DNA of 64,000 nucleotides from NCBI RefSeq assembly GCF_014621695.1, contig NZ_CP061281.1, positions 6,572,001 through 6,636,000 on the forward strand, read 5' to 3'. How positions within the stretch are numbered: position 1 is the stretch's first letter; every line of letters begins with the position of its first letter. Source of the DNA: Streptomyces xanthii. GTDB taxonomy: Bacteria; Actinomycetota; Actinomycetes; Streptomycetales; Streptomycetaceae. The notes beneath the pieces were generated by a model. It did not search any database and was not told the DNA's origin. It saw only the letters and a list, made by a program, of their open reading frames with translations. A program made the position numbers and the translations under genes. Shown here in pieces: positions 33,524 to 42,910 of the stretch.

Positions 33524-35230
33524 ATGACGTCCACGGTGCCCACGACCGCCGTTCCGCACAGCGACGGCCAGCCGCCGATCACCATGTTCGGTCCGGACTT
33601 CCCGTACGCGTACGACGACTTCCTCGCGCACCCGGCGGGCCTCGGCCAGATACCCGCGACCGAGCTGGGCACCGAGATCGCCGTCATCGGCGGCGGGCTC
33701 TCCGGCATCGTCGCGGCGTACGAGCTGATGAAGATGGGCCTCAAGCCCGTCGTCTACGAGGCCGACGAGATCGGCGGCCGGCTGCGCACCGTCGGCTTCG
33801 AGGGCACCCCGCCGGACGCCGCCGGGCTGACCGCCGAGATGGGCGCCATGCGCTTCCCGCCGTCCTCGACGGCTCTGCAGCACTACATCGACCTCGTGGG
33901 CCTGCAGACGCAGCCGTTCCCCAACCCGCTGTCGCCCGCCACCCCCTCGACCGTCGTCGACCTCAAGGGCGAGTCGCACTACGCGCAGACCATCGACGAC
34001 CTGCCGCAGGTCTACCGCGACGTCGCCGAGGCCTGGAACAAGTGCCTCGACGAGGGCGCCGACTTCTCCGACATGAACCAGGCGATGCGCGAGCGCGACG
34101 TACCGCGCATCCGCGAGATCTGGGCCAGGCTCGTCGAGAAGCTCGACAACCAGACCTTCTACGGGTTCCTGTGCGAGTCCGAGGCCTTCAAGTCCTTCCG
34201 GCACCGCGAGATCTTCGGCCAGGTCGGCTTCGGCACCGGCGGCTGGGACACCGACTTCCCGAACTCGATCCTCGAGATCCTGCGCGTCGTCTACACCGAG
34301 GCCGACGACCACCACCGCGGCATCGTCGGCGGCTCCCAGCAGCTGCCGCTGCGCCTGTGGGAGCGCGAGCCGCAGAAGATCGTGCACTGGGCGCCCGGCA
34401 CCTCGCTGTCCTCCCTGCACGACAGCGGCAAGCCCCGCCCCGCCGTGACCCGCCTCGCGCGCACCGCCGGCAACCACATCACCGTCACGGACGCCGACGG
34501 CGACATCCGCACCTACAAGGCCGCGATCTTCACCGCGCAGTCCTGGATGCTGCTGTCCAAGGTGGCCTGCGACGACGAGCTGTTCCCGATCGACCACTGG
34601 ACGGCCATCGAGCGGACCCACTACATGGAGTCCAGCAAGCTCTTCGTCCCCGTCGACCGGCCGTTCTGGCTGGACAAGGACGAGGTCACCGGCCGCGACG
34701 TCATGTCGATGACGCTCACCGACCGCATGACCCGCGGCACCTACCTGCTCGACGACGGCCCGGACAAGCCCGCCGTCATCTGCCTCTCCTACACGTGGTG
34801 CGACGACAGCCTCAAGTGGCTGCCGCTGTCCGCGAACGAGCGGCTCGAGGTCATGCTGAAGTCGCTCGGCGAGATCTATCCGAACGTCGACATCCGCAAG
34901 CACATCATCGGCAACCCGGTGACCGTGTCCTGGGAGAACGAGCCCTACTTCATGGGCGCCTTCAAGGCGAACCTGCCGGGCCACTACCGCTACCAGCGGC
35001 GCCTGTTCACCCACTTCATGCAGGACTCGCTGCCCGAGGACCGGCGCGGCCTCTTCCTCGCCGGCGACGACATCTCCTGGACGGCCGGCTGGGCCGAGGG
35101 CGCCGTCCAGACCGCGCTCAACGCCGTGTGGGGCGTCATGCACCACCTGGGCGGCACCACCGACCCGACCAACCCGGGCCCCGGCGACCTCTACGAGTCG
35201 ATCGCCCCGGTCGAGCTGCCGGAGGACTGA
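33524..35230 (+). CDS. Flavin monoamine / L-amino acid oxidase family protein
   Basis: 568 residues. The FAD dinucleotide-binding motif EIAVIGGGLSGIVAAYE lies at about residue 47, followed by the second GG-type motif EADEIGGRLRTVG. The C-terminal FAD segment LFLAGDDISWTAGWAEGAVQ is like that of tryptophan 2-monooxygenase and bacterial L-amino acid oxidases. It should oxidise an amine or amino acid using O2, releasing H2O2 and ammonia. No signal peptide, so cytoplasmic. ATG 33524 was chosen for AAGGAG 10 nt upstream; an upstream in-frame ATG at 33401 lies on the promoter. Probably works with the APC permease. Confidence 0.9.
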   Translation: MTSTVPTTAVPHSDGQPPITMFGPDFPYAYDDFLAHPAGLGQIPATELGTEIAVIGGGLSGIVAAYELMKMGLKPVVYEADEIGGRLRTVGFEGTPPDAAGLTAEMGAMRFPPSSTALQHYIDLVGLQTQPFPNPLSPATPSTVVDLKGESHYAQTIDDLPQVYRDVAEAWNKCLDEGADFSDMNQAMRERDVPRIREIWARLVEKLDNQTFYGFLCESEAFKSFRHREIFGQVGFGTGGWDTDFPNSILEILRVVYTEADDHHRGIVGGSQQLPLRLWEREPQKIVHWAPGTSLSSLHDSGKPRPAVTRLARTAGNHITVTDADGDIRTYKAAIFTAQSWMLLSKVACDDELFPIDHWTAIERTHYMESSKLFVPVDRPFWLDKDEVTGRDVMSMTLTDRMTRGTYLLDDGPDKPAVICLSYTWCDDSLKWLPLSANERLEVMLKSLGEIYPNVDIRKHIIGNPVTVSWENEPYFMGAFKANLPGHYRYQRRLFTHFMQDSLPEDRRGLFLAGDDISWTAGWAEGAVQTALNAVWGVMHHLGGTTDPTNPGPGDLYESIAPVELPED

Positions 35231-35261
35231 CCCGGGCCGTGAGGCAACAGGCGCGGGCCCG

Positions 35262-36191
35262 TCACACTCCGGCGGCCCGCGCCTTCTCGTAGACCTCCGT
35301 CGCCAGGTCCGTGAGCTCCCGGGCGTCCCGGGCGGAGCCCTGGAGGTCGATGAGGATCTCCTCCACGCCGACCTCGGCGTGCGCGGCGAGGTCCTCCACG
35401 ATCTGGTCGACGCTGCCCTGGAAGGGGGCGCGGTCGTCGCCCGTGTACGCCTCCCGCGTGTACTGGGTGTTCGCCCGCAGCACCGACTGGAGCGGGGCCG
35501 TACGACCGCGCTCCTCGGCCAGTGCCCGCAGCCCGGCGAACTCCCGCGCGAGGGCCTCGGTGCCCATCGACACCGGCATCCAGCCGTCCGCCCGGTCGAC
35601 GAGCCGGCGCATCGCCTTCGGGCTGTTCGCCGGCAGCAGGATCGGCAGGGGGCCGGCCGGCTTGGGGCCGACCTCGGACGGCGCGATCGTGGTCAGCTCG
35701 CCCTCGTACGCCACCGGGTCCGGGCCCCACACCGCGCGGCACACGTCGATCAGCTCGTCCAGGACCTGGCCGCGCCGCTCGAACGGGGCCACGGAGGCCG
35801 CCGCGTACTCGTCGTGCGACCAGCCCGTGCCGAGCCCCGCCACGACACGGCCGCCGCTCGCCGCGTCCAGAGAGGCGAGGGAGCGGGCCAGCTGGAACGG
35901 CACATGTAGCGGGGCGACCAGGACGCTGGTGCCGAGCCGGGCGCGGGAGGTGGCGGAGGCGGCGAGGGTCAGCGAGACCAGCGGGTCGGCGACCGAGCGG
36001 TACTGGTCCGGCCACGGCAGGCCCGGTATCCCGTAGAGCCCCTGGGTGGCCGGCTCCGGGAAGAGGATCCGCTCGAAGACCCACAGGCTCTCGTAGCCCG
36101 TGGCCTCCGCGGCCCGGGCCACCTCGGGGATGTCCCGCCCGATGGAGTACTGCTTCATCTGGGGCAGGCTCAGGCCGAGTCGTGTCGTCAT
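35262..36191 (-). CDS. LLM-class (F420-dependent) oxidoreductase
   Basis: 309 residues, luciferase-like TIM barrel. Signature stretches are TTRLGLSLPQ at the N-terminus, GRVVAGLGTGWSHDEY and GPLPILLPANSPKAMRRL. The best fit is an F420-dependent dehydrogenase/reductase of the Streptomyces LLM type; the substrate is unknown. The ATG has AAGGAG 7 nt upstream. It converges on the amine oxidase gene with a 31-bp gap, so it is not part of that operon. Confidence 0.88.
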   Translation of the reverse strand: MTTRLGLSLPQMKQYSIGRDIPEVARAAEATGYESLWVFERILFPEPATQGLYGIPGLPWPDQYRSVADPLVSLTLAASATSRARLGTSVLVAPLHVPFQLARSLASLDAASGGRVVAGLGTGWSHDEYAAASVAPFERRGQVLDELIDVCRAVWGPDPVAYEGELTTIAPSEVGPKPAGPLPILLPANSPKAMRRLVDRADGWMPVSMGTEALAREFAGLRALAEERGRTAPLQSVLRANTQYTREAYTGDDRAPFQGSVDQIVEDLAAHAEVGVEEILIDLQGSARDARELTDLATEVYEKARAAGV

Positions 36192-36337
36192 ACCGTGCTC
36201 CTTCGTCGTCCGTGATCGGTCGTCCGGGTGCAGGTGTGCAGGTGCAGGTGTCAGTACCACGGATTCAACGCACGGCGATCACACGGGTGTTCCTGATGTG
36301 ACGATCCGTCAGACTTATGCGGTCGGATCCGGTCGGA

Positions 36338-37051
36338 TCAGTCGGGGAGCGGGGTGAGCAGCATCCGCCCCACCAGGCCCACCGAAGTGTCCAGGCGCTG
36401 GGTGAACTCGGCGGCCAGCGGCGGGAGTCCGCGCAGGGCCCACAGGGCGCGGGCGGCGGCCCAGGCCGCGTCACGGGCCCGCTCGATGCTCCAGGAGCCG
36501 AGCAGATGGGTCAGCGGATCGGCGATCTGGAGCAGATCGGGGCCCGGCATCAGCTCTTCGCGGATGCGCTCCTCCAGCGTGACGAGGAGTTCGCCCACGC
36601 GGTCGAACTCGTCCTCCAGACACTCCGGTTCGCAGCCGAGCGTACGACAGGTGTCCACGACGGCCAGCGCCAGATCGTGGCCGATGTGCGCGTTGATGCC
36701 CGAGAGCGCGAACTGCAGCGGGCGTACCCCGGGATGGCGGCGGAACGTCAGGAGCGGGCGCCAGCAGGCGGGCGGACGCTGCCCGTGCGCCGCCGCGTCG
36801 ACCGCGGCGAGATAGCGCTCCGCGAAGCGGACGTCCAGCGTGATCGCGGCCGCCCGGTCGGGGAAGCCCCCGCCGGGACCTGCGTCGATCGCCCGGTCGA
36901 CGGTGTCCGTGACCGTGAGATAGACCCGGTTGAACACGGCCACGCCGTCCATGGGCGGCAGATCCGCGGCGAGCCCGCGCATCCGCGCGAGTACCGTGTC
37001 GACCCCGCCGGCGAGCGCCCGGGGCTGTCCGATCTGTTCCAACTGCGCCAT
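36338..37051 (-). CDS. DUF5995-like protein
   Basis: 237 residues, predicted all alpha-helical. Sequence blocks such as DGVAVFNRVYLTVTDTVDRA, HPGVRPLQFALSGINAHIGH and DLALAVVDTC are what I recall of the DUF5995 family in actinobacteria. The conserved Asn-His-Asp pattern (INAHIGHDL) could be a metal- or substrate-binding site, but no activity is known to me. Divergent from the GH6 gene, with only 98 bp between the starts used here. Confidence 0.8.
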   Translation of the reverse strand: MAQLEQIGQPRALAGGVDTVLARMRGLAADLPPMDGVAVFNRVYLTVTDTVDRAIDAGPGGGFPDRAAAITLDVRFAERYLAAVDAAAHGQRPPACWRPLLTFRRHPGVRPLQFALSGINAHIGHDLALAVVDTCRTLGCEPECLEDEFDRVGELLVTLEERIREELMPGPDLLQIADPLTHLLGSWSIERARDAAWAAARALWALRGLPPLAAEFTQRLDTSVGLVGRMLLTPLPD

Positions 37052-37149
37052 GGACGAAGGGTCCCAGCCGTAGGGTGACGCGGGTGTCGGCAGGCCGTGG
37101 GCTTCCCCAGAACGGGGGAACGGCGGGCGACACGAGGGGGGAGAGCGCG

Positions 37150-38340
37150 GTGTCAGGGTTACGTGCGCGACGGCTCGCGGAGCGGCGGTCGGCGCGACGG
37201 CGTGCGGCGGGCCGCTCGGCGATGGTCGCGGCGGCCTCGGCCGTGGTGGCCGCCGGGGCCGTCGCGGGCCTGCTGTCCGCGACGGCCGACGGACCGGACG
37301 GCGGCGACGAGGCACGCCCCGTCGTCAGCGAGTCGCCGAGCCTCCAGCCGCTGCCCGCCCTGCCGAGCCCGACCCCGTCCGTGACGAAGCCGTCGGCGAA
37401 GCCGAGCCCGAAGCCGAAACCGAAGGCGCGGCCCACGAGGAAGGCGCCGCCCCGGCCGTCGAGCGCGCCGCCCGCCGCCTCCGGCCTCTACCGGCACGGT
37501 GACTCACAGGTCCTGGAGTGGGTGCGGGCCAACCGCTCGGACCCGCGCCGCCCGCTCATCGAGTCCCGGATAGCCGCCCGGCCGGCCGCCGTCTGGTTCG
37601 CCGACTTCACCCCGGACAGCATCACGTCCCGGGTACGCGCCGTGACCTCCGCGGCGGCGGGGGAGGGCCGGGTGCCCGTCGTCGTGCCGTACGCGATACC
37701 CGAGCGCGACTGCGGGGGCGCCTCCGACGGCGGGGCTCCGGACCGGGCCGCGTACGACGACTGGATCGACCGGTTCGCGGCGGGTCTGGGCGGCCGCGAG
37801 GTCATCGTGATCCTGGAGCCCGACGCGCTCTCCCAGACGGAGTGCCTCAGCGACGGGCAGCGCGCCGACCGCTACGCGGCACTGGCCCGCGCGGGACGGG
37901 TCATGAAGTCCGCGAACCCCCGCGCCCGCGTCTACTACGACGCGGGCCACTCGGGCTGGAACGCCCCGGCCACCCAGGCCGCCCGCCTGAGAGCGGCGGG
38001 CGCGGCGTCCCCCGCCTCCTCCGACGGCGTCTTCAGCAACGTCTCGAACTTCCACCGCACCGCCGACGAGGCCGCCTACGACCGCCGGGTCCTCGCCGCG
38101 ATGGGCGCGCCCGCGGGGCTCGGGGCCGTCATCGACACCAGCCGCAACGGCAACGGCGCCCCCACCGACGGCGAGTGGTGCGACCCCGACGGCCGCAGGA
38201 TCGGCGAGGCCCCCACCCTGACCACGGGCCTGCCCCGCGTCGACGCCTACCTGTGGGTCAAACTCCCGGGCGAGTCCGACGGCTGCAAGGGCGAACCGGG
38301 CACGTTCACCCCGGACTACGCGTTCGAGCTCGCGGACTGA
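37150..38340 (+). CDS. Glycoside hydrolase family 6 protein (endoglucanase/cellobiohydrolase-like)
   Basis: 396 residues. A basic N-terminus and a hydrophobic segment (AMVAAASAVVAAGAVAGLL, about residues 24-44) serve as signal or anchor. A Pro/Ser/Lys linker (about 60-110) and a compact GH6 domain follow. GH6 hallmarks are PYAIPERDCGG, VILEPDALSQT (catalytic acid Asp), DTSRNGNG and YLWVKLPGESDG. Hydrolyses beta-1,4-glucan. No carbohydrate-binding module is present. GTG 37150 has GGGGGGAG upstream. Confidence 0.9.
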   Translation: MSGLRARRLAERRSARRRAAGRSAMVAAASAVVAAGAVAGLLSATADGPDGGDEARPVVSESPSLQPLPALPSPTPSVTKPSAKPSPKPKPKARPTRKAPPRPSSAPPAASGLYRHGDSQVLEWVRANRSDPRRPLIESRIAARPAAVWFADFTPDSITSRVRAVTSAAAGEGRVPVVVPYAIPERDCGGASDGGAPDRAAYDDWIDRFAAGLGGREVIVILEPDALSQTECLSDGQRADRYAALARAGRVMKSANPRARVYYDAGHSGWNAPATQAARLRAAGAASPASSDGVFSNVSNFHRTADEAAYDRRVLAAMGAPAGLGAVIDTSRNGNGAPTDGEWCDPDGRRIGEAPTLTTGLPRVDAYLWVKLPGESDGCKGEPGTFTPDYAFELAD

Positions 38341-38361
38341 CTGGCCTGCCGGTGCTCGGCG

Positions 38362-39777
38362 TCAGCCCTTCTTGCCGGTGCCCTTGTCGTGGTCCTGGGG
38401 GGCGCTGTTCTCGTCGTACGTCGAGGTGCCCGCGTCCAGGAGGGGTTCCTGGGTCTTGAGGTGGGCGGGGGCCATCGCGCGCAAGGCGTGGTAGCCGGTG
38501 ATGACGACGATCGTGCCGAGGGCGATGCCGCTCAGGGAGAAGTTGTCGGTGAACTTCAGGGAGACGTTGCCGACGCCGATGATGATGCCCGCGGCGGCCG
38601 GGACCAGGTTCAGTGGATTGCGCAGGTCGACCCCGGCGTTGATCCAGATCTGGGCGCCGAGCAGGCCGATCATGCCGTAGAGGATGACGGTGATGCCGCC
38701 GAGGACGCCGCCCGGGATCGCGGCGACGATCGCGCCGAACTTGGGGCACAGGCCGAAGAGGAGCGCGAAACCGGCGGCGGCCCAGTAGGCGGCCGTGGAG
38801 TAGACGCGGGTGGCGGCCATGACGCCGATGTTCTCGGAGTACGTGGTGTTCGGCGGGCCGCCGACGGCGGTGGAGAGCATGGACGCGGCGCCGTCGGCCG
38901 AGATGGCCGTACCGAGCTTGTCGTCGAGGTCGTCGCCGGTCATCTCGCCGACGGCCTTGACGTGTCCGGCGTTCTCCGCGATCAGCGCGATGACCACGGG
39001 CAGCGCCACGAGGATCGCGGACCACTCGAAGGACGGGGCGTGGAAGGAGGGCAGACCGATCCAGTCGGCCTTGCCGACGCCGGAGAGGTCGAGGCGCCAG
39101 TGGTCCACGGCGGCGCCGCCGCCGTTCACGGAGTGGATGCGGCCGAAGATCCGGTCGAACAGCCAGGAGATGCCGTAGCCGAAGATCAGGCCCAGGAAGA
39201 TCGCGATACGGGACCAGAAACCGCGCAGGCACACGACGGCCAAACCGGTGAACAGCATGACCAGGAGCGCCGTCCACTGGTCGGTCGGCCAGTACGTGGA
39301 GGCGGTGACCGGGGCCAGGTTGAAGCCGATCAGCATGACGACGGCGCCGGTCACGATCGGCGGCATCGCCGCGTGGATGATCCGCGCGCCGAACCGCTGC
39401 ACGGCGAGACCGGCCAGGAAGAGGACCACACCGACGGCGAAGACGGCGCCGGTGACCGTGGCGCTGGAGCCGCCCTGCGCGCGGATGACGGCGGCGACGC
39501 CGACGAAGGACAGCGAGCAGCCGAGGTAGCTGGGAACCCGGCCGCGCGTCGCGAGCAGGAAGATGACCGTCGCGACACCGGACATCATGATCGCGAGGTT
39601 GGGGTCGAGGCCCATCAGGACCGGTGCGACGAACGAGGCGCCGAACATCGCGACGACGTGCTGGGCGCCGAGTCCGATGGTCCGCGGCCAGGAGAGCCGC
39701 TCGTCGGGGCGGACGACGGCACCGGGGGCCGGGGTGCGCCCGTCGCCGTGCAGTTTCCAGCGCACGCCGAGGTCCAT
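38362..39777 (-). CDS. NCS2-family uracil/xanthine permease
   Basis: 471 residues, about 14 hydrophobic segments as in UraA. The motifs QHVVAMFGA, ALIAENAGHVKAV and PNTTYSENIGVMA hold the two conserved Glu residues that bind nucleobase and proton in UraA. The uracil-type spacing suggests uracil uptake rather than urate. It converges on the GH6 gene (22-bp gap). A perfect inverted repeat in its promoter region (39823-39843) suggests regulated expression. Confidence 0.92.
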   Translation of the reverse strand: MDLGVRWKLHGDGRTPAPGAVVRPDERLSWPRTIGLGAQHVVAMFGASFVAPVLMGLDPNLAIMMSGVATVIFLLATRGRVPSYLGCSLSFVGVAAVIRAQGGSSATVTGAVFAVGVVLFLAGLAVQRFGARIIHAAMPPIVTGAVVMLIGFNLAPVTASTYWPTDQWTALLVMLFTGLAVVCLRGFWSRIAIFLGLIFGYGISWLFDRIFGRIHSVNGGGAAVDHWRLDLSGVGKADWIGLPSFHAPSFEWSAILVALPVVIALIAENAGHVKAVGEMTGDDLDDKLGTAISADGAASMLSTAVGGPPNTTYSENIGVMAATRVYSTAAYWAAAGFALLFGLCPKFGAIVAAIPGGVLGGITVILYGMIGLLGAQIWINAGVDLRNPLNLVPAAAGIIIGVGNVSLKFTDNFSLSGIALGTIVVITGYHALRAMAPAHLKTQEPLLDAGTSTYDENSAPQDHDKGTGKKG

Positions 39778-39822
39778 GGTGGGTCTGCTTTCTGTGGTGC
39801 TGATGTGGCCTGAATCAATCGC

Positions 39823-39843
39823 CTTATGTTAGTGCGACATAAG
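39823..39843. promoter_or_regulatory. Inverted repeat upstream of the nucleobase permease
   Basis: CTTATGT-TAGTGCG-ACATAAG: perfect 7-bp arms with a 7-bp spacer, centred about 56 bp upstream of the permease start. Unusually AT-rich for this genome, as expected for a repressor site overlapping a promoter. Confidence 0.5.
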
Positions 39844-39959
39844 TGCGAGTACCGCGCCGCCCACCGGTGCGCGTACGCGACCGGCTGAGCGGTTGCTTAG
39901 CCGGTCGCCGTACGATGACCCGCATCCTTCTGCACGAACTCGTACCAGGAGCAGCACCC

Positions 39960-40427
39960 GTGACCGCCGAAGCCCTCGCCGTCCCCGCCGAACCCGCCCC
40001 CTCCCACGGCCGGCTCGTCCCCGTCACCGTCCACTTCGACGACCTCGACGCGCTCGGGCTGCTGCACAACGCCCGCTATCCCGTGATGGTCGAGCGGGCC
40101 TGGAGCGCCCTGTGGCACGAGCGCGGACTCTCCTTCGAGGGCGACTGGGCGGCGGCCGGCGACTTCTGCAACGCGGTCAAGGAGTTCACGATCACCTACG
40201 ACGCCCCGGTCAAGCGGCCCGGCGCCTATGCCGTGAGCCTCTGGCTGGAGCGGCTCGGCCGCACCGGACTGACCTACGGCTTCCGCTTCTGTTCCGCCGA
40301 CGGCTCGCTCACCTACGCGCACGGGACGCGCGTCCTGGTCAGGCTCGACCCGGCGACGCTGCGCCCCGCACCGTGGAGCGAGCGCTTCAGGGCCTTGGGG
40401 CAGGATCTGCTGCGCCCGCGGGGCTGA
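39960..40427 (+). CDS. Acyl-CoA thioesterase (4HBT hotdog fold)
   Basis: 155 residues, single hotdog domain. The motif VHFDDLDALGLLHNARYPVMVERA carries the 4-hydroxybenzoyl-CoA thioesterase-type Asp. Cleaves an acyl-CoA, substrate unknown. GTG 39960 was chosen because AGGAG lies 10 nt upstream. ATG 39915 is in frame but overlaps the probable -10 TACGAT. Its last 41 bp overlap the 3' end of the convergent MFS gene. Confidence 0.85.
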   Translation: MTAEALAVPAEPAPSHGRLVPVTVHFDDLDALGLLHNARYPVMVERAWSALWHERGLSFEGDWAAAGDFCNAVKEFTITYDAPVKRPGAYAVSLWLERLGRTGLTYGFRFCSADGSLTYAHGTRVLVRLDPATLRPAPWSERFRALGQDLLRPRG

Positions 40428-41631
40428 CCTGGCCCACGACGCCGGACGGCGCCCGGTCGGCGCCGCGCAGCACGCCCGCGAACACCGCGAGCCCGCAGGC
40501 GAGCACGGTCACCACGCCGAACGACACCACGAGGCTCGTCGCGTCGGCGATCGTGCCGATCGCGGAGGGCGCGACCAGCCCCGACGTGTACGTGATGGTG
40601 GCGACGCCGGCGATGGCCTGGCTCGGGTTCGGCCCGCTGCGGCCCGCCGCCGCGAAGGCGAGCGGCACGACGACCGCGATGCCGAGCCCGAGCAGCCCGA
40701 ATCCGGCCATCGCGATCGCCGGATTCGGTGCGACCACCACGAGCAGGGCGCCCAGCGTCGCGCCGATCCCGCCGATCCGGACCGTGCGCACCGCTCCGAA
40801 GCGGTCGACCACGGCGTCGCCCGCGATCCGCGCGATCGCCATGGTGAGCGTGAACGCCGTCGTGCAGGCCGCCGCGAGCCCGGCCGACGTGCCGAGCACG
40901 TCCCGCAGATAGACCGCCGACCAGTCCAGGCTCGCGCCCTCCGCGAACACCGCGCAGAACCCGACCGCGCCGATGAGCAGCGCCGACTTCGGCGGAAGGG
41001 TGAAGCGGGGCGGCGCCTCCTCGTCCTCGGCCGGGCGCAGGTCCAGCACCCAGCGGCAGGCGGCGAACCCGGCCACGGTCAGCACGGCTGCCGCGAGCAG
41101 ATGGTGCAGCCGGGCGTCCGCGCCGATGTGCGCGGCGAGCGTGCCGCCCGCCGAACCCAGCAGTGCTCCCGCGCTCCACATCCCGTGCAGCCCCGACATG
41201 ATCGACTTGTCGAGGCGGGTCTCGATCTCGACGCCGAGCGCGTTCATCGCCACGTCCGACATGCCGGCCGTCGCCCCGTAGACGAACAGCGCGACGCAGA
41301 GCGTGAGCAGGTTCGGCGCGAGGGACGGCAGGACCAGTGCCAGCGTCCACAGCGCGAGCAGCCCGCGCAGCGCGGTGCGCGCGCCGAACCGGTGACTGAC
41401 GCTCCCGGCCAGCGGCATCGCCACGGAGGCGCCGATCGCCGGGAAGGCGAGCGCCAGCCCGAGCTGGCCCGCGCCGACGCCCGCGTGGTCCTGGATCCAC
41501 GGCACCCGGGTCGCGAACGAACCGGTCACCGCGCCGTGGACGCAGAAGACGGTCGCCACCGCGTACCGGGCGCGCTTCAACTCCCTCGGTCCGTAAGTGG
41601 ATTGATGTGCCGCAGACGCTGTTCCGCTCAT
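40387..41631 (-). CDS. MFS transporter
   Basis: 414 residues, 12 predicted helices in two halves joined at about residues 200-225. It resembles the YbjJ/fucose-permease branch of the major facilitator superfamily (the ATRVPWIQDHAGVGAGQLGL and MSDVAMNALGVEIE patterns). Substrate unknown, possibly a sugar given the divergent ROK regulator 97 bp away. The two genes flank a perfect inverted repeat. Its 3' end overlaps the thioesterase gene by 41 bp tail to tail. Confidence 0.88.
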   Translation of the reverse strand: MSGTASAAHQSTYGPRELKRARYAVATVFCVHGAVTGSFATRVPWIQDHAGVGAGQLGLALAFPAIGASVAMPLAGSVSHRFGARTALRGLLALWTLALVLPSLAPNLLTLCVALFVYGATAGMSDVAMNALGVEIETRLDKSIMSGLHGMWSAGALLGSAGGTLAAHIGADARLHHLLAAAVLTVAGFAACRWVLDLRPAEDEEAPPRFTLPPKSALLIGAVGFCAVFAEGASLDWSAVYLRDVLGTSAGLAAACTTAFTLTMAIARIAGDAVVDRFGAVRTVRIGGIGATLGALLVVVAPNPAIAMAGFGLLGLGIAVVVPLAFAAAGRSGPNPSQAIAGVATITYTSGLVAPSAIGTIADATSLVVSFGVVTVLACGLAVFAGVLRGADRAPSGVVGQVSPAGAADPAPRP

Positions 41632-41675
41632 CCTGCCCGGCCCCTCCCGAGTCGCTCCCCAAGCGTGCGGCCGTA

Positions 41676-41702
41676 AACTATCAGGAACCCTGCCTGATAG
41701 TT
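41676..41702. promoter_or_regulatory. Operator-like inverted repeat between MFS and ROK genes
   Basis: AACTATCAGG-AACCCTG-CCTGATAGTT: perfect 10-bp arms with a 7-bp spacer. It lies 44 bp upstream of the MFS start and 26 bp upstream of the ROK start. The AT-rich palindrome between divergent genes is the expected site for ROK repressor autoregulation. Confidence 0.7.
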
Positions 41703-41728
41703 AACCCGTTTCCCCGTAGGATCCCGGC

Positions 41729-42901
41729 ATGCCCGCATCACCGAGCACCGCCCGAGCCATCAACGACCGGCTCGCCCTGCGCCTGCTGCAGGAAGAAGGC
41801 CCGCTGACCGCCGGGCAGTTGAAGGAGCGCACCGGCCTGTCCCGGCCCACCGTCGCGGACCTCGTCGAGCGGCTCGCCGCCGCCGGCTTCATCCAGGTCG
41901 TCGGCGAGGCGGGCGCGCAGCGGCGCGGCCCCAACGCCCGCCTGTACGGGCTCGTCGCCGACCGCGCCCACCTCGCGGCCCTCGACGTCCGCACCGAAGG
42001 GGTCCGGCTCGTCGTCGCCGACCTGCTCGGCGCCGTGCTCGCCGAGGCGTCCCTGTCCGTCGACACCCGTGAGGCGACCGGCGCCGCCGTCGAGCGCACC
42101 ATCGCCCTCCTCGAACGGACCGCGAAGGAGGCCGGCGTCGAGCGGCTGCACACCATCGGCGTCGGCGCCCCCGGCCTCGTCGACCCCGTGACGGGCGCCC
42201 TGCGCGACTCCACGAAACTCCCCGAATGGCACCGCCGCCTCGTCCCGGCCCTCCAGGAACGGCTCGGCGCGCGCGTGCTCGTGGAGAACGAGACGAACCT
42301 CGCGGCGCTCGCCGAGCGGCGCGACGGGGTGGCCCGCGACCGGGACACGTTCGTGCTGCTGTGGCTCGGGCTCGGCATCGGCGCGGCGGTCGTCCTCGAC
42401 GGGGTGCTGCGCCGCGGGGCCTCTGGCGGAACCGGGGAGGTCGGGTTCCTGCCCGTGCCGGGTACGGGGGGACTGCCGTCCGCCACCGGGTGCGACGGAG
42501 GGTTCCACGATCTGGCCTGGGCCGGAGCGGTGCTCTCTCTCGCGGGGGAGTACGGGCTGGTCGGCGCGGCGGAGCCGCTGGAGCGGGCGTTCGATGTTGT
42601 GCGGGAGGCGGCGGGGGCCTCCGGCGGTGCGGCGGAGGAGTTCCTGGACGCGCTGGCCGGGCGGCTCGCGATCGGGGCCGCCGCGGTGGTGGCCGTGCTG
42701 GATCCCGGGTGCGTGGTGCTCGCGGGAGAGGTGGGGCGGGCCGGGGGTGACGCGTTGGCCCGGCGGGTCGCCGTGCGGCTCGCCGCGATGTCGCCGCTGG
42801 TGACGGAGGTGCGGGCCGGGATTCTGGGAGGCGGGGCCGTCTTGAGCGGGGCGTTGGTGACGGCGCGGGAGGCGGCGCAGGAGGCGGTGTACTCGCCGTA
42901 G
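41729..42901 (+). CDS. ROK-family transcriptional regulator
   Basis: 390 residues. The N-terminal winged HTH (about 1-65, GPLTAGQLKERTGLSRPTVA) is followed by an ROK sugar-kinase-like domain with GVGAPGLVDPVTG and the ENETNLAALAE segment. The zinc motif CxCGxxGCxE of true ROK kinases is missing (only GCDGG remains), and the catalytic Asp position appears to be Glu, so kinase activity is unlikely. It probably represses the divergent MFS transporter and itself through the 27-bp inverted repeat, responding to a sugar. Confidence 0.9.
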   Translation: MPASPSTARAINDRLALRLLQEEGPLTAGQLKERTGLSRPTVADLVERLAAAGFIQVVGEAGAQRRGPNARLYGLVADRAHLAALDVRTEGVRLVVADLLGAVLAEASLSVDTREATGAAVERTIALLERTAKEAGVERLHTIGVGAPGLVDPVTGALRDSTKLPEWHRRLVPALQERLGARVLVENETNLAALAERRDGVARDRDTFVLLWLGLGIGAAVVLDGVLRRGASGGTGEVGFLPVPGTGGLPSATGCDGGFHDLAWAGAVLSLAGEYGLVGAAEPLERAFDVVREAAGASGGAAEEFLDALAGRLAIGAAAVVAVLDPGCVVLAGEVGRAGGDALARRVAVRLAAMSPLVTEVRAGILGGGAVLSGALVTAREAAQEAVYSP

Positions 42902-42910
42902 GGCTGAGCG

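Noticed and set aside
36192..36310. GTGCAG repeats and a TCACA...TGTGA pair upstream of the LLM oxidoreductase
   Set aside because: Short, imperfect and 13 bp apart; likely chance in this GC-rich sequence.
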